Assembly (NCBI RefSeq): GCF_001625565.1
Contig: NZ_AUXS01000053.1
Span: forward strand, 1-64,000
Reading direction: 5' to 3'
DNA length: 64,000 bases
From: Pseudoalteromonas luteoviolacea NCIMB 1944
GTDB taxonomy: Bacteria > Pseudomonadota > Gammaproteobacteria > Enterobacterales > Alteromonadaceae
How positions within the stretch are numbered: the first letter of the stretch is position 1; each line of letters opens with the position of its first letter. The notes beneath the pieces were generated by a model. The model was not told the DNA's origin. It saw only the letters and a list, made by a program, of their open reading frames with translations, and searched no databases. The translations under genes were made by a program, and so were the position numbers. This document shows, piece after piece, positions 18,085 to 26,843 of this stretch.

Positions 18085-20766
18085 TTACAGTGAACGCTGT
18101 ACTTCAACAGTTTCGAATACCTCAATCTGATCGCCAACTTTAACGTCATTGTAGTTCTTAACACCGATACCACATTCCATACCGTTACGAACTTCTTGAA
18201 CGTCATCTTTAAAGCGACGAAGTGATTCAAGCTCACCTTCGTAAATAACCACGTTTTCACGTAGTACACGAATTGGCGCGCTGCGCTTCACAATACCTTC
18301 AGTTACCATACAACCTGCTACTGCACCGATCTTAGGCGACTTGAACACGTCACGTACTTCAGCAAGACCAATAATCTCTTGTTTGAACTCAGGCGCAAGC
18401 ATACCAGCCATTGCTTGTTTCACTTCTTCAATTAGGTCATAGATAACACTGTAGTAACGTAGATCTAGGTTTTCTGCTTCAATCACTTTACGCGCAGACG
18501 CATCCGCACGAACGTTGAAACCAACGATGATTGCATTTGAAGCTGCTGCAAGTGTTGCATCTGTTTCAGTGATACCACCTACACCACTACCTACAATCTT
18601 CACTTTAACTTCGTCAGTCGACAGTTTAGTAAGTGAATCTGAGATTGCTTCAATTGAACCTTGTACATCAGCTTTAAGAACAACATTAACTTCAGAGATA
18701 TCGCCTTCAGTCATGTTTGTAAACATGTTCTCAAGTTTCGCTTTCTGCTGACGAGCAAGCTTCACTTCACGGAACTTACCTTGACGGTATAGTGCAACTT
18801 CACGCGCTTTACGCTCATCTTTAACAACTGTTGCTTCATCACCTGCCGCAGGTACACCAGAAAGACCTAGGATCTCTACAGGAATTGATGGGCCAGCTTG
18901 TGAAATTTCTTTACCGTTTTCGTCTCTCATTGCACGGACACGACCGTACTCAAGACCACATAGAACGATGTTACCTTGCTCAAGCGTACCGCCCTGTACA
19001 AGTACAGTTGCAACTGGACCACGGCCTTTATCAAGACGAGATTCAATAACAACACCTTGTGCCATACCTTCTTGAGGAGCTGTCAGCTCTAATAGCTCAG
19101 CTTGCATCAAGATAGCTTCAAGAAGGTCATCGATACCTAGACCAGTTTTCGCTGAGATATGAACAAACTGCGTGTCACCACCCCACTCTTCTGGAATAAC
19201 ATCCAATTGAGCAAGCTCGTTTTTAACGCGATCAGGGTCGATGCCCTCTTTATCCATTTTGTTTACAGCGATGATAAGCGGTACTTCAGCAGCTTTTGCG
19301 TGCTGTACAGCTTCTTTCGTCTGTGGCATTACGCCATCGTCAGCAGCAACAACTAGTACAACGATATCTGTTGCTTTTGCACCACGTGCACGCATTGATG
19401 TAAACGCCGCGTGTCCTGGAGTATCTAGGAACGTGATCATGTTGCCATCAGTTTCAACGTGGTATGCACCAATGTGCTGCGTAATACCACCGGCTTCACC
19501 ATCTGCTACTTTCGCTTTACGAATGTAGTCAAGCGTTGACGTTTTACCGTGGTCAACGTGACCCATTACAGTAACAACTGGTGCACGTGGACCAACGCTC
19601 TCGTTGTCGCTACGGTCACTCAATACTTTCTCTTCAAGTTCGTTCTCTTTAACAAGAACAACTTTATGACCCATTTCTTCTGCAACATACTGAGCAGTTT
19701 CTTGGTCAATAACTTGGTTGATTGTTACCATTTCACCAAGCTTCATTAGTGTTTTAACAACTTCAGCACCTTTCACAGCCATGCGTGATGCAAGCTCAGA
19801 TACTGTAATTGTTTCACTAATGCGCACTTCTTGCTTAACTTCCGCCGCAGGCTTTTGGAAGCCATGTTGAAGAGATGTAGGCGCTTTAAGCTTGCCTTTT
19901 TTACCACGTGACTGTTGTGCGTTAGTTTCGCCTTTCGCTTGTGGCTTTTTCTTTTTCTTACGACGTGCACTTTTCTCTTCACGTGCATCAGACTCATCTT
20001 CTGCTTCACGTGCATAGGTAGAAGTAGTCATATGGTGATCTGCAGAAGCTTCGCGACGTTTGCGCTCTTCTTCTTCAGCTTTCCAACGTGCTTCATTCTC
20101 TTCTGCTAGACGACGAGCTTCTTCAGCTTGACGATTTGCTTCTTCTTCAGCTTTTTTTACAGCTGCTGCTTCTGCTTCGGTACGAAGACGTTCTGCTTCG
20201 ATTTTCTCTTGCTCTTGTTGGGCGCTATCCACTTCTTTACTCTGCTGTTCTTTCGCTTGACGTTCTGCTTCTGCTTTACGTTTGGCTTCTTCTTTAGCTT
20301 TGCGCTCAGCTTCCTCTTTGGCTTTTCGCTCTGCCTCCTGTTGGGCGTTGCGTTCAGCTTCTTCTTTCGCTTGTTGCTCAGCTTCTTGTTGAGCTTTCAA
20401 TTCTGCTTCTTTGCGCGCAGCTTCCTCTGCAGCTAAGCGTTCTTGCTCTTTTTGCTGCTCGATTGCGCTCTTTTTAACGTAAGTGCGCTTTTTACGTACT
20501 TCTACCTGAACCGATTTAGCTTTACCAGTAGAACCAGTAACACTTAAGGTACTCTTGCTTTTACGCTGAAGAGTCATACGCTCAGGGCCATCTGAACCTG
20601 TACCGCCATGCTGCTTACTCAAATGGTCTAGCAACTTGGCTTTTTCAGATTCACTTACCTGATCGCCTTTGGCTTTGGTGATCCCTGCATCTGTTAACTG
20701 CTGCAGTAATTTATCAACAGTTGTACCAATGTTCTCGGCTAGTTTCTCTATGCTCACTTCTGCCAT
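18085..20766 (-). CDS. infB: Translation initiation factor IF-2
   Basis: 893 residues (E. coli 890). N-terminal IF2_N domain, then a long Lys/Glu/Ala/Gln-rich helical linker (about residues 110-270) full of AERKAKEE-like repeats, a second N-terminal domain near 315-370, and the GTPase domain with GHVDHGKTS at about 400-408, DTPGH and NKMD. Domains II, III (IF-2) and IV follow. IF-2 brings fMet-tRNA to the 30S subunit, and the gene for initiator tRNA lies upstream in the same cluster. As in E. coli, internal in-frame starts might yield shorter IF-2 forms; I did not verify one. Confidence 0.97.
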   Translation of the reverse strand: MAEVSIEKLAENIGTTVDKLLQQLTDAGITKAKGDQVSESEKAKLLDHLSKQHGGTGSDGPERMTLQRKSKSTLSVTGSTGKAKSVQVEVRKKRTYVKKSAIEQQKEQERLAAEEAARKEAELKAQQEAEQQAKEEAERNAQQEAERKAKEEAERKAKEEAKRKAEAERQAKEQQSKEVDSAQQEQEKIEAERLRTEAEAAAVKKAEEEANRQAEEARRLAEENEARWKAEEEERKRREASADHHMTTSTYAREAEDESDAREEKSARRKKKKKPQAKGETNAQQSRGKKGKLKAPTSLQHGFQKPAAEVKQEVRISETITVSELASRMAVKGAEVVKTLMKLGEMVTINQVIDQETAQYVAEEMGHKVVLVKENELEEKVLSDRSDNESVGPRAPVVTVMGHVDHGKTSTLDYIRKAKVADGEAGGITQHIGAYHVETDGNMITFLDTPGHAAFTSMRARGAKATDIVVLVVAADDGVMPQTKEAVQHAKAAEVPLIIAVNKMDKEGIDPDRVKNELAQLDVIPEEWGGDTQFVHISAKTGLGIDDLLEAILMQAELLELTAPQEGMAQGVVIESRLDKGRGPVATVLVQGGTLEQGNIVLCGLEYGRVRAMRDENGKEISQAGPSIPVEILGLSGVPAAGDEATVVKDERKAREVALYRQGKFREVKLARQQKAKLENMFTNMTEGDISEVNVVLKADVQGSIEAISDSLTKLSTDEVKVKIVGSGVGGITETDATLAAASNAIIVGFNVRADASARKVIEAENLDLRYYSVIYDLIEEVKQAMAGMLAPEFKQEIIGLAEVRDVFKSPKIGAVAGCMVTEGIVKRSAPIRVLRENVVIYEGELESLRRFKDDVQEVRNGMECGIGVKNYNDVKVGDQIEVFETVEVQRSL

Positions 20767-20792
20767 GTTATGCGTTACCTCCCGTTAATAAA

Positions 20793-22292
20793 CTACTCTT
20801 CACTAAACCAGCAAATGTTGCGTGCAGCCATAATAAAGTCGCCCGCTTGCTGTTCAGATAATTCAGTGATCTCAACTAATTCGTCGATACCTTGCTCTGC
20901 TAAATCTTCAAGGGTGATTACGCCTTTGCTCGCCATCACAAACGCTAAGTGGCGATCAAGACCTTCAAGGTCTAGTAAGTCTTGAGCAGGTTCAGCACCT
21001 TCTAAAGACTCTTCATCACGAAGTGCTTTAGTCGTCAATGCATCTTTTGCACGTTTACGTAACTCTTCGACAGTTTCTTCGTCTAGTCCCTGAATTTCTA
21101 GGAATTCAGCAACTGGTACGTATGCGACTTCTTCAAGAGTTGAGAAACCTTCGTTAATCAAAAACTCTGCAAAGTCATCATCGATATCTAGGTTGTCTGT
21201 AAATAGGCTAATAAGTTTATCAGATTCTTCGGCGTTTTTACGCTCCATATCTTCAACTGTCATTACGTTTAGTTCCCAACCAGTTAGTTGGCTAGCTAAA
21301 CGTACGTTCTGCCCATTACGGCCAATCGCTTGTGCTAGGTTATCTGCTTCAACCGCGATTTCCATCGTGCGTGAATCTTCATCCATCACAATTGACGCAA
21401 CTTCTGCAGGTGCCATTGCATTAATAACGAACTGAGCTGGATTGTCATCATATAATACTATATCAACACGCTCGCCGCCTAATTCTGTCGAAACAGCTTG
21501 TACACGTGCACCACGCATACCAACACATGCACCTACCGGGTCAATACGCTTGTCATTTGATTTAACCGCAATTTTGGCACGTGAACCAGGATCACGAGCT
21601 GCACCTTTGAGCTCGATCATCTCTTCACCGATTTCCGGCACCTCAATGCGGAATAGCTCCATCAGCATCTCTGGTTTAGAACGAGTTACAAACAACTGTG
21701 CGCCGCGTGCTTCAGGCTTCACTTCATATAGCAATCCACGAACGCGGTCACCAGGACGGAAGCTTTCGCGAGGTAGCATATCTTCACGGTAAATTACCGC
21801 TTCAGCGTTGTTGCCTAAATCAATTACAACGGTATCGCGCGATGCCTTTTTAACAACACCGGTTACCAGTTCACCCTTTTGGTCTTTGTATGCATCAACA
21901 ACTAATGCACGCTCAGCTTCACGTACTTTTTGCACGATAACTTGCTTAGCCATTTGGGTAGTAATTCGGTCAAATTGAATTGATTCAATTTGCTCTTCAA
22001 CGTAGTCACCTAGTTGCAACTCTGGCTCTTCGACCTGAGCAGCTTCAAGGGTGATTTCAGAGTATGGATGCTCTAGTGAGCCATCTTCTAATGGCTCAGC
22101 TACTTGCCAACGACGGAATGTATCATATTCACCCGTTTTTCTATCAATAGAAACACGTACTTCAATTTCACCGTCATGTTTTTTCTTTGTAGCAGTCGCC
22201 AGTGCGAACTCTAACGCCTCAAAAATTTTCTCTCTTGGGACTGCTTTTTCATTGGATACAGCTTCTGCAACCAACAAGATCTCTTTTGCCAT
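20793..22292 (-). CDS. nusA: Transcription termination/antitermination factor NusA
   Basis: 499 residues from the ATG at 22292, preceded by GAGG; an in-frame codon 33 bases upstream is less likely because MAKEILLVAEAVSNEKAVPR matches the E. coli start. N-terminal polymerase-binding domain, S1 domain, two KH domains (DPVGACVGMRGARVQ and LAQAIGRNGQNVRLAS), then two C-terminal acidic repeats, the last ending NICWFSEE. It modulates pausing, intrinsic termination and rRNA antitermination. In E. coli NusA regulates this operon through the leader between the tRNA and rimP, where hairpins are also seen here. Confidence 0.97.
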   Translation of the reverse strand: MAKEILLVAEAVSNEKAVPREKIFEALEFALATATKKKHDGEIEVRVSIDRKTGEYDTFRRWQVAEPLEDGSLEHPYSEITLEAAQVEEPELQLGDYVEEQIESIQFDRITTQMAKQVIVQKVREAERALVVDAYKDQKGELVTGVVKKASRDTVVIDLGNNAEAVIYREDMLPRESFRPGDRVRGLLYEVKPEARGAQLFVTRSKPEMLMELFRIEVPEIGEEMIELKGAARDPGSRAKIAVKSNDKRIDPVGACVGMRGARVQAVSTELGGERVDIVLYDDNPAQFVINAMAPAEVASIVMDEDSRTMEIAVEADNLAQAIGRNGQNVRLASQLTGWELNVMTVEDMERKNAEESDKLISLFTDNLDIDDDFAEFLINEGFSTLEEVAYVPVAEFLEIQGLDEETVEELRKRAKDALTTKALRDEESLEGAEPAQDLLDLEGLDRHLAFVMASKGVITLEDLAEQGIDELVEITELSEQQAGDFIMAARNICWFSEE

Positions 22293-22331
22293 AGGTTTTG
22301 CCTCGCTTGCCCTGGTCCTTCGCACTTAATC

Positions 22332-22787
22332 TTAAAATTTGGCGATGATATTAGCTCTTTCGACATTGCTTAGCATAATGTGATGCTCTTGCCCGTCGAC
22401 AGTCAGCGTGATCATGTCGCCTTTAACTGCTATTAGATCGCCTTTAAAGTTGCGGCGACCATCTTGTGGAAGTTTAGTGCGCAAACGCACTTCTTCACCT
22501 TGCGCGTCCTCATAATGAGCTTGTTTGAATAATGGTCTATCCACACCCGGTGAAGACACTTCTAAGTTGTATTCATTTGTAATGGGATCTTCTACATCCA
22601 TAATCGCACTAATTTGGCGACTTACTTCTGCACAATCGTCAACATTAATACCATTCTCATGTTCGATGTACACTCTCAGTGTAGAATGACGACCAGCTTG
22701 CACAAACTCTAAACCGAGCAGCTCAAAACCACACGCTTCAACAGCAGGCTCTAGCATAACGGTTAAATCTTGCTCGAGTTTTGACAC
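22332..22787 (-). CDS. rimP: Ribosome maturation factor RimP
   Basis: 151 residues starting at GTG (22787) with a strong GGAGG. The pattern includes GFELLGLEFVQAG, LRVYIEH, DDCAEVSRQISAIMDVEDPI and the well-conserved YNLEVSSPGVDRPLF. RimP helps assemble the 30S subunit before RbfA and RimM act. It is the first protein gene of the nusA-infB operon and is preceded by a leader rich in terminator-like hairpins. Confidence 0.96.
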   Translation of the reverse strand: MSKLEQDLTVMLEPAVEACGFELLGLEFVQAGRHSTLRVYIEHENGINVDDCAEVSRQISAIMDVEDPITNEYNLEVSSPGVDRPLFKQAHYEDAQGEEVRLRTKLPQDGRRNFKGDLIAVKGDMITLTVDGQEHHIMLSNVERANIIAKF

Positions 22788-22806
22788 AAATTACCTCCAT
22801 ACAAAC

Positions 22807-22826
22807 AAAAAAAGGGCTCATGGCCC
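22807..22826 (-). terminator. Attenuator-like hairpin just before rimP
   Basis: On the minus strand GGGC (22826-22823) and GCCC (22817-22814) form a short GC stem followed directly by seven U (22813-22807), only about 15 bases before the rimP ribosome binding site. Termination here would stop the whole rimP-nusA-infB message. The stem is short (4 bp), so strength is uncertain. An attenuator at this place is known for the rimP leader in enterobacteria. Confidence 0.5.
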
Positions 22827-22886
22827 CATCAATTCAGCTGCATGCTCTTGGGCCTAAATTGCTATTATCTAGCACTAGACACAACA

Positions 22887-22909
22887 ACGCCCCGAACCAA
22901 GCGGGGCGT
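22887..22909 (-). terminator. Second leader hairpin upstream of rimP
   Basis: A perfect 8-bp GC-rich stem (22887-22894 with 22902-22909) with a 7-base loop. On the minus strand it is followed by TGTTGTGTC, only moderately U-rich. It lies between the initiator tRNA and rimP and may be a terminator or a processing structure. Confidence 0.55.
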
Positions 22910-22995
22910 CACACCAAAAACAAACTGTGTGGCCAAAGGCCGTGCTTGGTTGCGGGCTGTACCAGCCTAAATTAAGCTTGCGCTTAAACGCAAAA

Positions 22996-23017
22996 CGCGC
23001 ATTACCATGAATGCGCG
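22996..23017 (-). terminator. Hairpin directly after the initiator tRNA
   Basis: A perfect 8-bp stem (22996-23003 with 23010-23017) has a 6-base loop and is followed on the minus strand by TTTTGCGTTT. It lies 32 bases beyond the tRNA 3' end. It could terminate most tRNA transcripts while letting some polymerase continue into rimP. Confidence 0.6.
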
Positions 23018-23049
23018 ACCTAATAAGAAATAATCAAATTTCTTAATAT

Positions 23050-23126
<77 letters not shown>

Positions 23127-23161
23127 TCCACATGCAGCGATATGCTGCTCAATTGGCGTGT

Positions 23162-23190
23162 ATTATAGAGATTGTTCCATTAATACGCAA
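23162..23190 (-). promoter_or_regulatory. Sigma-70 promoter of the initiator tRNA/rimP operon
   Basis: On the minus strand TTGCGT (23190-23185) and a perfect TATAAT (23167-23162) are separated by 17 bases, about 36 bases before the tRNA 5' end. This is the obvious main promoter for metY and at least partly for rimP-nusA-infB. Confidence 0.8.
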
Positions 23191-23272
23191 CCACTAACTA
23201 GATAAATTAGACACACCTAAACATCTTCAGAATTGATTAAGTACTTCTTTAACAATCATTAACATACATCAC

Positions 23273-23300
23273 TTGTACCCGTTTTAGTTTGCTCTATACT
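23273..23300 (+). promoter_or_regulatory. Sigma-70 promoter for the carbonic anhydrase gene
   Basis: TTGTAC (23273-23278) and TATACT (23295-23300) with a 16-base spacer lie 30 bases before the ATG at 23331, which has CCGGAG as ribosome binding site. It runs away from the tRNA promoter. Confidence 0.6.
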
Positions 23301-23330
23301 TCACTTTTCTTACAATCCGGAGACAATTAA

Positions 23331-24116
23331 ATGAATAAAAGGTCATTCCAGATAACTTTGACAGCGTTATCAACTTTGTTTTTCAGTGGTATTGCAACTG
23401 CAAACACATGCGCTAGCGCCGGTCCACAAACACCACGGGACATCGACAACCTTTACGGGGAAAACAAACGCATCTTTAGCCTCGCGCCTCCTTCTTCACA
23501 AATGAACCTGTGTAATATTCATTTCCACAAAAATGCAGAGCACAAAGCAAAAGACTTCTCTGTATTTGCAGGTGACGGTAAATATGGTGGTTACCAGTGT
23601 AATGCTACATCAAGCCTAACAGCCGCAGAGTTAAAAGCGCCAAAAGGAAAAGTTTGTAAAAACGTAAAACCTGGAGATACCATCGAAGTACATTGGGTAC
23701 ACAGTTCATGTGATGTCAAACCAGGTAAAGGACTGGGCTCTTGCCTTAATGATCAATGTGCAAACCCTGACTTACGCGTAGAAACACAAGTTTTCCTAGT
23801 TGTAAATGATGAAGATGCACTAGACTTCAATGACTTGAGCTACGACGGTAATATTGTTGATGGTTATCATCAGCCTAAACATATCCCAAATACGACCGGT
23901 AAACCTGTTGAGTTTTTAGGGTCTACAACGGGACCAAGTTACAACGATAAACAATGCTCTCCTTTACAAGTTACTTGGAGTGTTCGTCCAGCTTGTGCCA
24001 AAATCGACATCAATAGTCTCGCCGAGTGGTGTGAAGACAACGTCTTTGAAGAAGATCATGCACACGGTGTCAGACAGCTGGTAACCGATCCTAAGTTACT
24101 ATCAACTATCAAATAA
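23331..24116 (+). CDS. Exported delta-class carbonic anhydrase-like protein
   Basis: 261 residues with a signal peptide (about 1-24, cleavage after ATA). The mature protein has about ten cysteines and the block CNIHFHKNAEHK near residue 62, whose closely spaced histidines and glutamate look like a metal site. A second block is VHWVHSSCDV near 125. This pattern matches proteins classed as bacterial delta-type carbonic anhydrases, related to diatom TWCA1, which hydrate CO2 in the periplasm or outside. The family call is from memory of the motif, not a search. It is a single gene with its own promoter. Confidence 0.6.
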   Translation: MNKRSFQITLTALSTLFFSGIATANTCASAGPQTPRDIDNLYGENKRIFSLAPPSSQMNLCNIHFHKNAEHKAKDFSVFAGDGKYGGYQCNATSSLTAAELKAPKGKVCKNVKPGDTIEVHWVHSSCDVKPGKGLGSCLNDQCANPDLRVETQVFLVVNDEDALDFNDLSYDGNIVDGYHQPKHIPNTTGKPVEFLGSTTGPSYNDKQCSPLQVTWSVRPACAKIDINSLAEWCEDNVFEEDHAHGVRQLVTDPKLLSTIK

Positions 24117-24128
24117 GCATTAGATGAT

Positions 24129-24159
24129 ATGCAGAACTACAATATTTGTATTTCTGCAT
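24129..24159 (+). terminator. Inverted repeat after the carbonic anhydrase gene
   Basis: An 8-bp stem (24129-24136 with 24152-24159) with an inner 4-bp stem (24138-24141 with 24147-24150) lies 12 bases beyond the stop codon. There is no U tract, so it is a weak terminator candidate. The rest of 24160-24362 is AT-rich and I see no gene in it. Confidence 0.45.
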
Positions 24160-24362
24160 TATTGATAAATAAGTTTGCAATCATAAAAGTCTACTGGCTA
24201 TACTCAAATCAAATGCGGTTTTTTCGTACAACACAAAACACGCATCATAGGTAGTCACCCAAGTTTATTTTGTTTTGTTTGCTGTATCAGTTTGAGTGAT
24301 AGCGAAACAGAGTTGATTAAAAACTTGAGCACGGATCCGCTCTAATCGTAATTGGAGCGATT

Positions 24363-24836
24363 ATGAGTATTTCACCTTATCAATATCAGCTTTTAAGTCA
24401 GTCATTTGCGACTATCAAACCAAATTTTCACTGTTTTTGCGTGAGCTTTAACCACCGCTTAAAAATGCATCCAATGTCAATGGTCATTCCTAGTGCTGAG
24501 TCACAAATTTTAGCCATTGAATATCAGCTTAGGGCATTTATTCAGCAAAGTCTTATCCGTATGGCGAATCAAAAGGAGCTCTGTAGTTACATTGTCGGCA
24601 ATATTGCCACCATTAAGTCCCTTCACCCATCGGCCTGTGACATTAGAATTTTGTGCAATTGCTTTTTAGACACGTTAAAGGTCCATTTAGGCAAACAATT
24701 TACACTTGCAGTGAGAAATGCTTGGAAGCGAGCACTGCATATTATCGCCAACGTACTCAAATCGGAACTATTTGGCATGTCAAATATTGTTTACTTAGAT
24801 CAAGTTCGGCAAAAAAGACAAATTAGTCATTCTTGA
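24363..24836 (+). CDS. Globin-fold protein, apparently without the proximal histidine
   Basis: 157 residues. The layout follows single-domain bacterial globins: an A helix LLSQSFATIKPNF, a B helix, a region ending before LCSYIVGNIATI, a G-helix-like LCNCFLDTLKVHLG, and an H-helix start FTLAVRNAWKRALHIIANVL. These resemble the G and H helices of flavohaemoglobin-type globins. An ungapped alignment places Ile84 where the haem-binding proximal histidine (F8) should be; His88 is four residues later and could serve only if helix F is shifted. It is therefore either a haem-less globin-like protein or a diverged globin. It is a lone gene upstream of a lipoprotein gene. Confidence 0.5.
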   Translation: MSISPYQYQLLSQSFATIKPNFHCFCVSFNHRLKMHPMSMVIPSAESQILAIEYQLRAFIQQSLIRMANQKELCSYIVGNIATIKSLHPSACDIRILCNCFLDTLKVHLGKQFTLAVRNAWKRALHIIANVLKSELFGMSNIVYLDQVRQKRQISHS

Positions 24837-24903
24837 TGTGAAGGTGACAATCAAACTTGGAATCAGTAGACTGACCCTAATTTAGGTTAATTTAGGTGAG
24901 TTT

Positions 24904-25410
24904 ATGAAACGTATCGCTATTTTATTGGGTTTGAGTGCATTGTTAACCACAGGCTGTGATGTATTTGAAGACTCTAAAGCCCAAATTGAAGCGCAATACT
25001 TAGCAGAAAACCAAGAGTTGCAAGCCGTTATTGAGCAGATCCGTGAACATGGATTGGAAGCAATGGCGCACAGCGCTCAAGCAGGAACAATGGCCAGCTG
25101 TGTTGCCAGCAAACTTGATGGCGATCCAATGGGCGCACTTGTGGAAGTTGAAGGCGCCTTGCAAGATGGTGCAAGCGTGGCGGAGCTTGCAAATTCTATC
25201 GCGAGTTTAACTGAGCAAGAAATCAGCTTAGAAAGTATCCCTGAATTGCTAAAAGCAGGCGCGGAAACTGTGACCTACTTGAAAACACTGTTAAGTACAT
25301 ACGATTTGGCTGAACTACAAACTCAGTTTAGTACTTTACTAGAGCAAGGTCAGACCAAAAGCGAAGACATTGGCACACATTTGCGTGGCTTGATTGAGCA
25401 ATGTAATTAA
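24904..25410 (+). CDS. Small lipoprotein of unknown function
   Basis: 168 residues. The N-terminus has a lipoprotein signal with lipobox LTTGC, and the residue after the cysteine is Asp. By the E. coli +2 rule this would keep it in the inner membrane, facing the periplasm. The rest is almost entirely alpha-helical and Ala/Gln/Glu/Leu-rich, with two further cysteines (near residues 56 and 167). I do not recognise the family. It lies 67 bases after the globin-like gene and is followed by a strong inverted repeat. Confidence 0.65.
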   Translation: MKRIAILLGLSALLTTGCDVFEDSKAQIEAQYLAENQELQAVIEQIREHGLEAMAHSAQAGTMASCVASKLDGDPMGALVEVEGALQDGASVAELANSIASLTEQEISLESIPELLKAGAETVTYLKTLLSTYDLAELQTQFSTLLEQGQTKSEDIGTHLRGLIEQCN

Positions 25411-25416
25411 TTTACT

Positions 25417-25446
25417 AAGGTCATGCTTTATCTAAAGCATGACCTT
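25417..25446. terminator. Bidirectional hairpin between convergent genes
   Basis: A 14-base perfect inverted repeat (25417-25430 with 25433-25446) fills the gap between the lipoprotein gene and the DUF3019 gene, which converge. The A-rich and T-rich ends of the arms give short U tracts in both directions. Confidence 0.75.
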
Positions 25447-25457
25447 GTTGCATCCAA

Positions 25458-25850
25458 CTAGAATAAACGCCATCGACGCTTTTTAGTCCGCACTTTATGA
25501 ACCCAATTGACCTCAATGGTGGTTACTGCCAGCACGTCTCTTTGAGCTTTAGCAATAAGTTCATAACTGACACTTTCAACAGATCCAAAATTTAGCGTAT
25601 AACTGAAACTATCTGTATTAGCCCAACACTGTAAAATGCGTTTAGATTCACTCTCTCTAAGGCAATAATCCCCTGCTTCAGGCGCTGATATATCAAATAC
25701 AACATCAGCATAACAGGTACGTCCTTGGTTTAGCGCAACACATTTTGTTGGTGAAGCATGCAATATCCCTTTACGTTTGTCGTTGGCTATTGACTCAGTC
25801 GTCAATGTAGCCAGCGATGCCCAAATTACCCAAGTGAATCTAGAATACAT
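25458..25850 (-). CDS. DUF3019 family exported protein
   Basis: 130 residues with a signal peptide (about 1-22). The mature part has the pattern of DUF3019: a CVALNQGRTCYADVVF segment, a second cysteine pair (DYCLRE and LQCW), and a basic C-terminus. Four cysteines in two pairs suggest disulfides. Function is unknown. It overlaps the end of the mipA-like gene by 11 bases, so the two are one operon; this pairing is familiar from Alteromonadales. Confidence 0.7.
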   Translation of the reverse strand: MYSRFTWVIWASLATLTTESIANDKRKGILHASPTKCVALNQGRTCYADVVFDISAPEAGDYCLRESESKRILQCWANTDSFSYTLNFGSVESVSYELIAKAQRDVLAVTTIEVNWVHKVRTKKRRWRLF

Positions 25851-26661
25851 ACTTCACTCCAGTAAAGAAAACCCGTGCATAGTTTGAGTCAACTAGGGGG
25901 CTACTTTTTACCCCGCCAGATCCTATTAACACTGAAGCGCCCGCGCTGTATACCCAATCTTGTGCAATTGGGTAGTTAATTTGCGTCTGGACAAATACTG
26001 TTGCGCCGTCTCCAGCCGTAAACCCATGCAGGTAATCATTTACTTCAGAAGGAGATACACCGTAAAAATAGTTGTTGAAATTCTGAGAGTAATAATTGGC
26101 ACCAAAATTCAGCCACAAGTCCCAGTTTCTTAACTCAAAGTTACGCGTCGCCTCGACATGAAAAACCCAGCCATTGGATTCACCAAGTACATCGTACACC
26201 AACTCCGCAACAGCTAAAAAGTTGCCAATATTTCGATAATAGGCAAGGCCAATAGACTGATCGACTTTACGTGATTTTACGCCCCTTAACTCTTCAACAA
26301 CATCGTCTTCATTAGAGTAATAACCAGTTTCAGAAAACGGGATCTGATAGTTACCAAATATGGCATCCAGCCCCCATTCTTCCTCCTGAACCAATTGATA
26401 CCCAAGGTCAGAACCCCCAAAAAAATCGCCTGAATGTGTATTCAAGTAAAACTTTTTATATTGAAGCTTGGCATCGATTAACGGTGCAAGAGAAGAGAAT
26501 TCATGCTTGGAGCCAATAAGCTTTGGTAGCTTGGTATTGACATAGAATGCGCCTAAACTCAATTGCCATTCAAAGTCATCTTCATCATACCAAGGCTCAG
26601 CATGTGCTTTCCCCATAATCACCATGCAAAGTGCAAGGAACACAGAAATTATATTATTCAT
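25840..26661 (-). CDS. MipA/OmpV family outer-membrane protein
   Basis: 273 residues. Signal peptide ending at AHA, then a beta-barrel pattern of alternating hydrophobic strands with a C-terminal aromatic residue (VKYVF) suited to BAM insertion. The segment ANYYSQNFNNYFYGVSPSEVN is the clear family hallmark. MipA of E. coli scaffolds murein enzymes and OmpV of Vibrio is a porin; which role applies here is not known. It is the first gene of the pair with DUF3019 and diverges from the phospholipase-like operon. Confidence 0.85.
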   Translation of the reverse strand: MNNIISVFLALCMVIMGKAHAEPWYDEDDFEWQLSLGAFYVNTKLPKLIGSKHEFSSLAPLIDAKLQYKKFYLNTHSGDFFGGSDLGYQLVQEEEWGLDAIFGNYQIPFSETGYYSNEDDVVEELRGVKSRKVDQSIGLAYYRNIGNFLAVAELVYDVLGESNGWVFHVEATRNFELRNWDLWLNFGANYYSQNFNNYFYGVSPSEVNDYLHGFTAGDGATVFVQTQINYPIAQDWVYSAGASVLIGSGGVKSSPLVDSNYARVFFTGVKYVF

Positions 26662-26843
26662 TACTTATTATCTTTATTTAGCATTTGTGCCTAAATTCAG
26701 TACCAGATCATACCTGAGCACTTCTCATACAACAAGAAAACAATTTAAAACCCAGCAATTAACATTTTTTTAATCATATTGTCATCTTCACATTTTTAAA
26801 TGCGCACTCTCACAATCGAGTAATTATTCAATACGGAAATAAA

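Noticed and set aside
20088..20436. Long open frames opposite infB encoding Leu/Phe-rich peptides
   Set aside because: They are the mirror of the repetitive Lys/Glu/Ala-rich linker of IF-2; the hydrophobic look arises from reading GAA/AAG-rich codons on the other strand.
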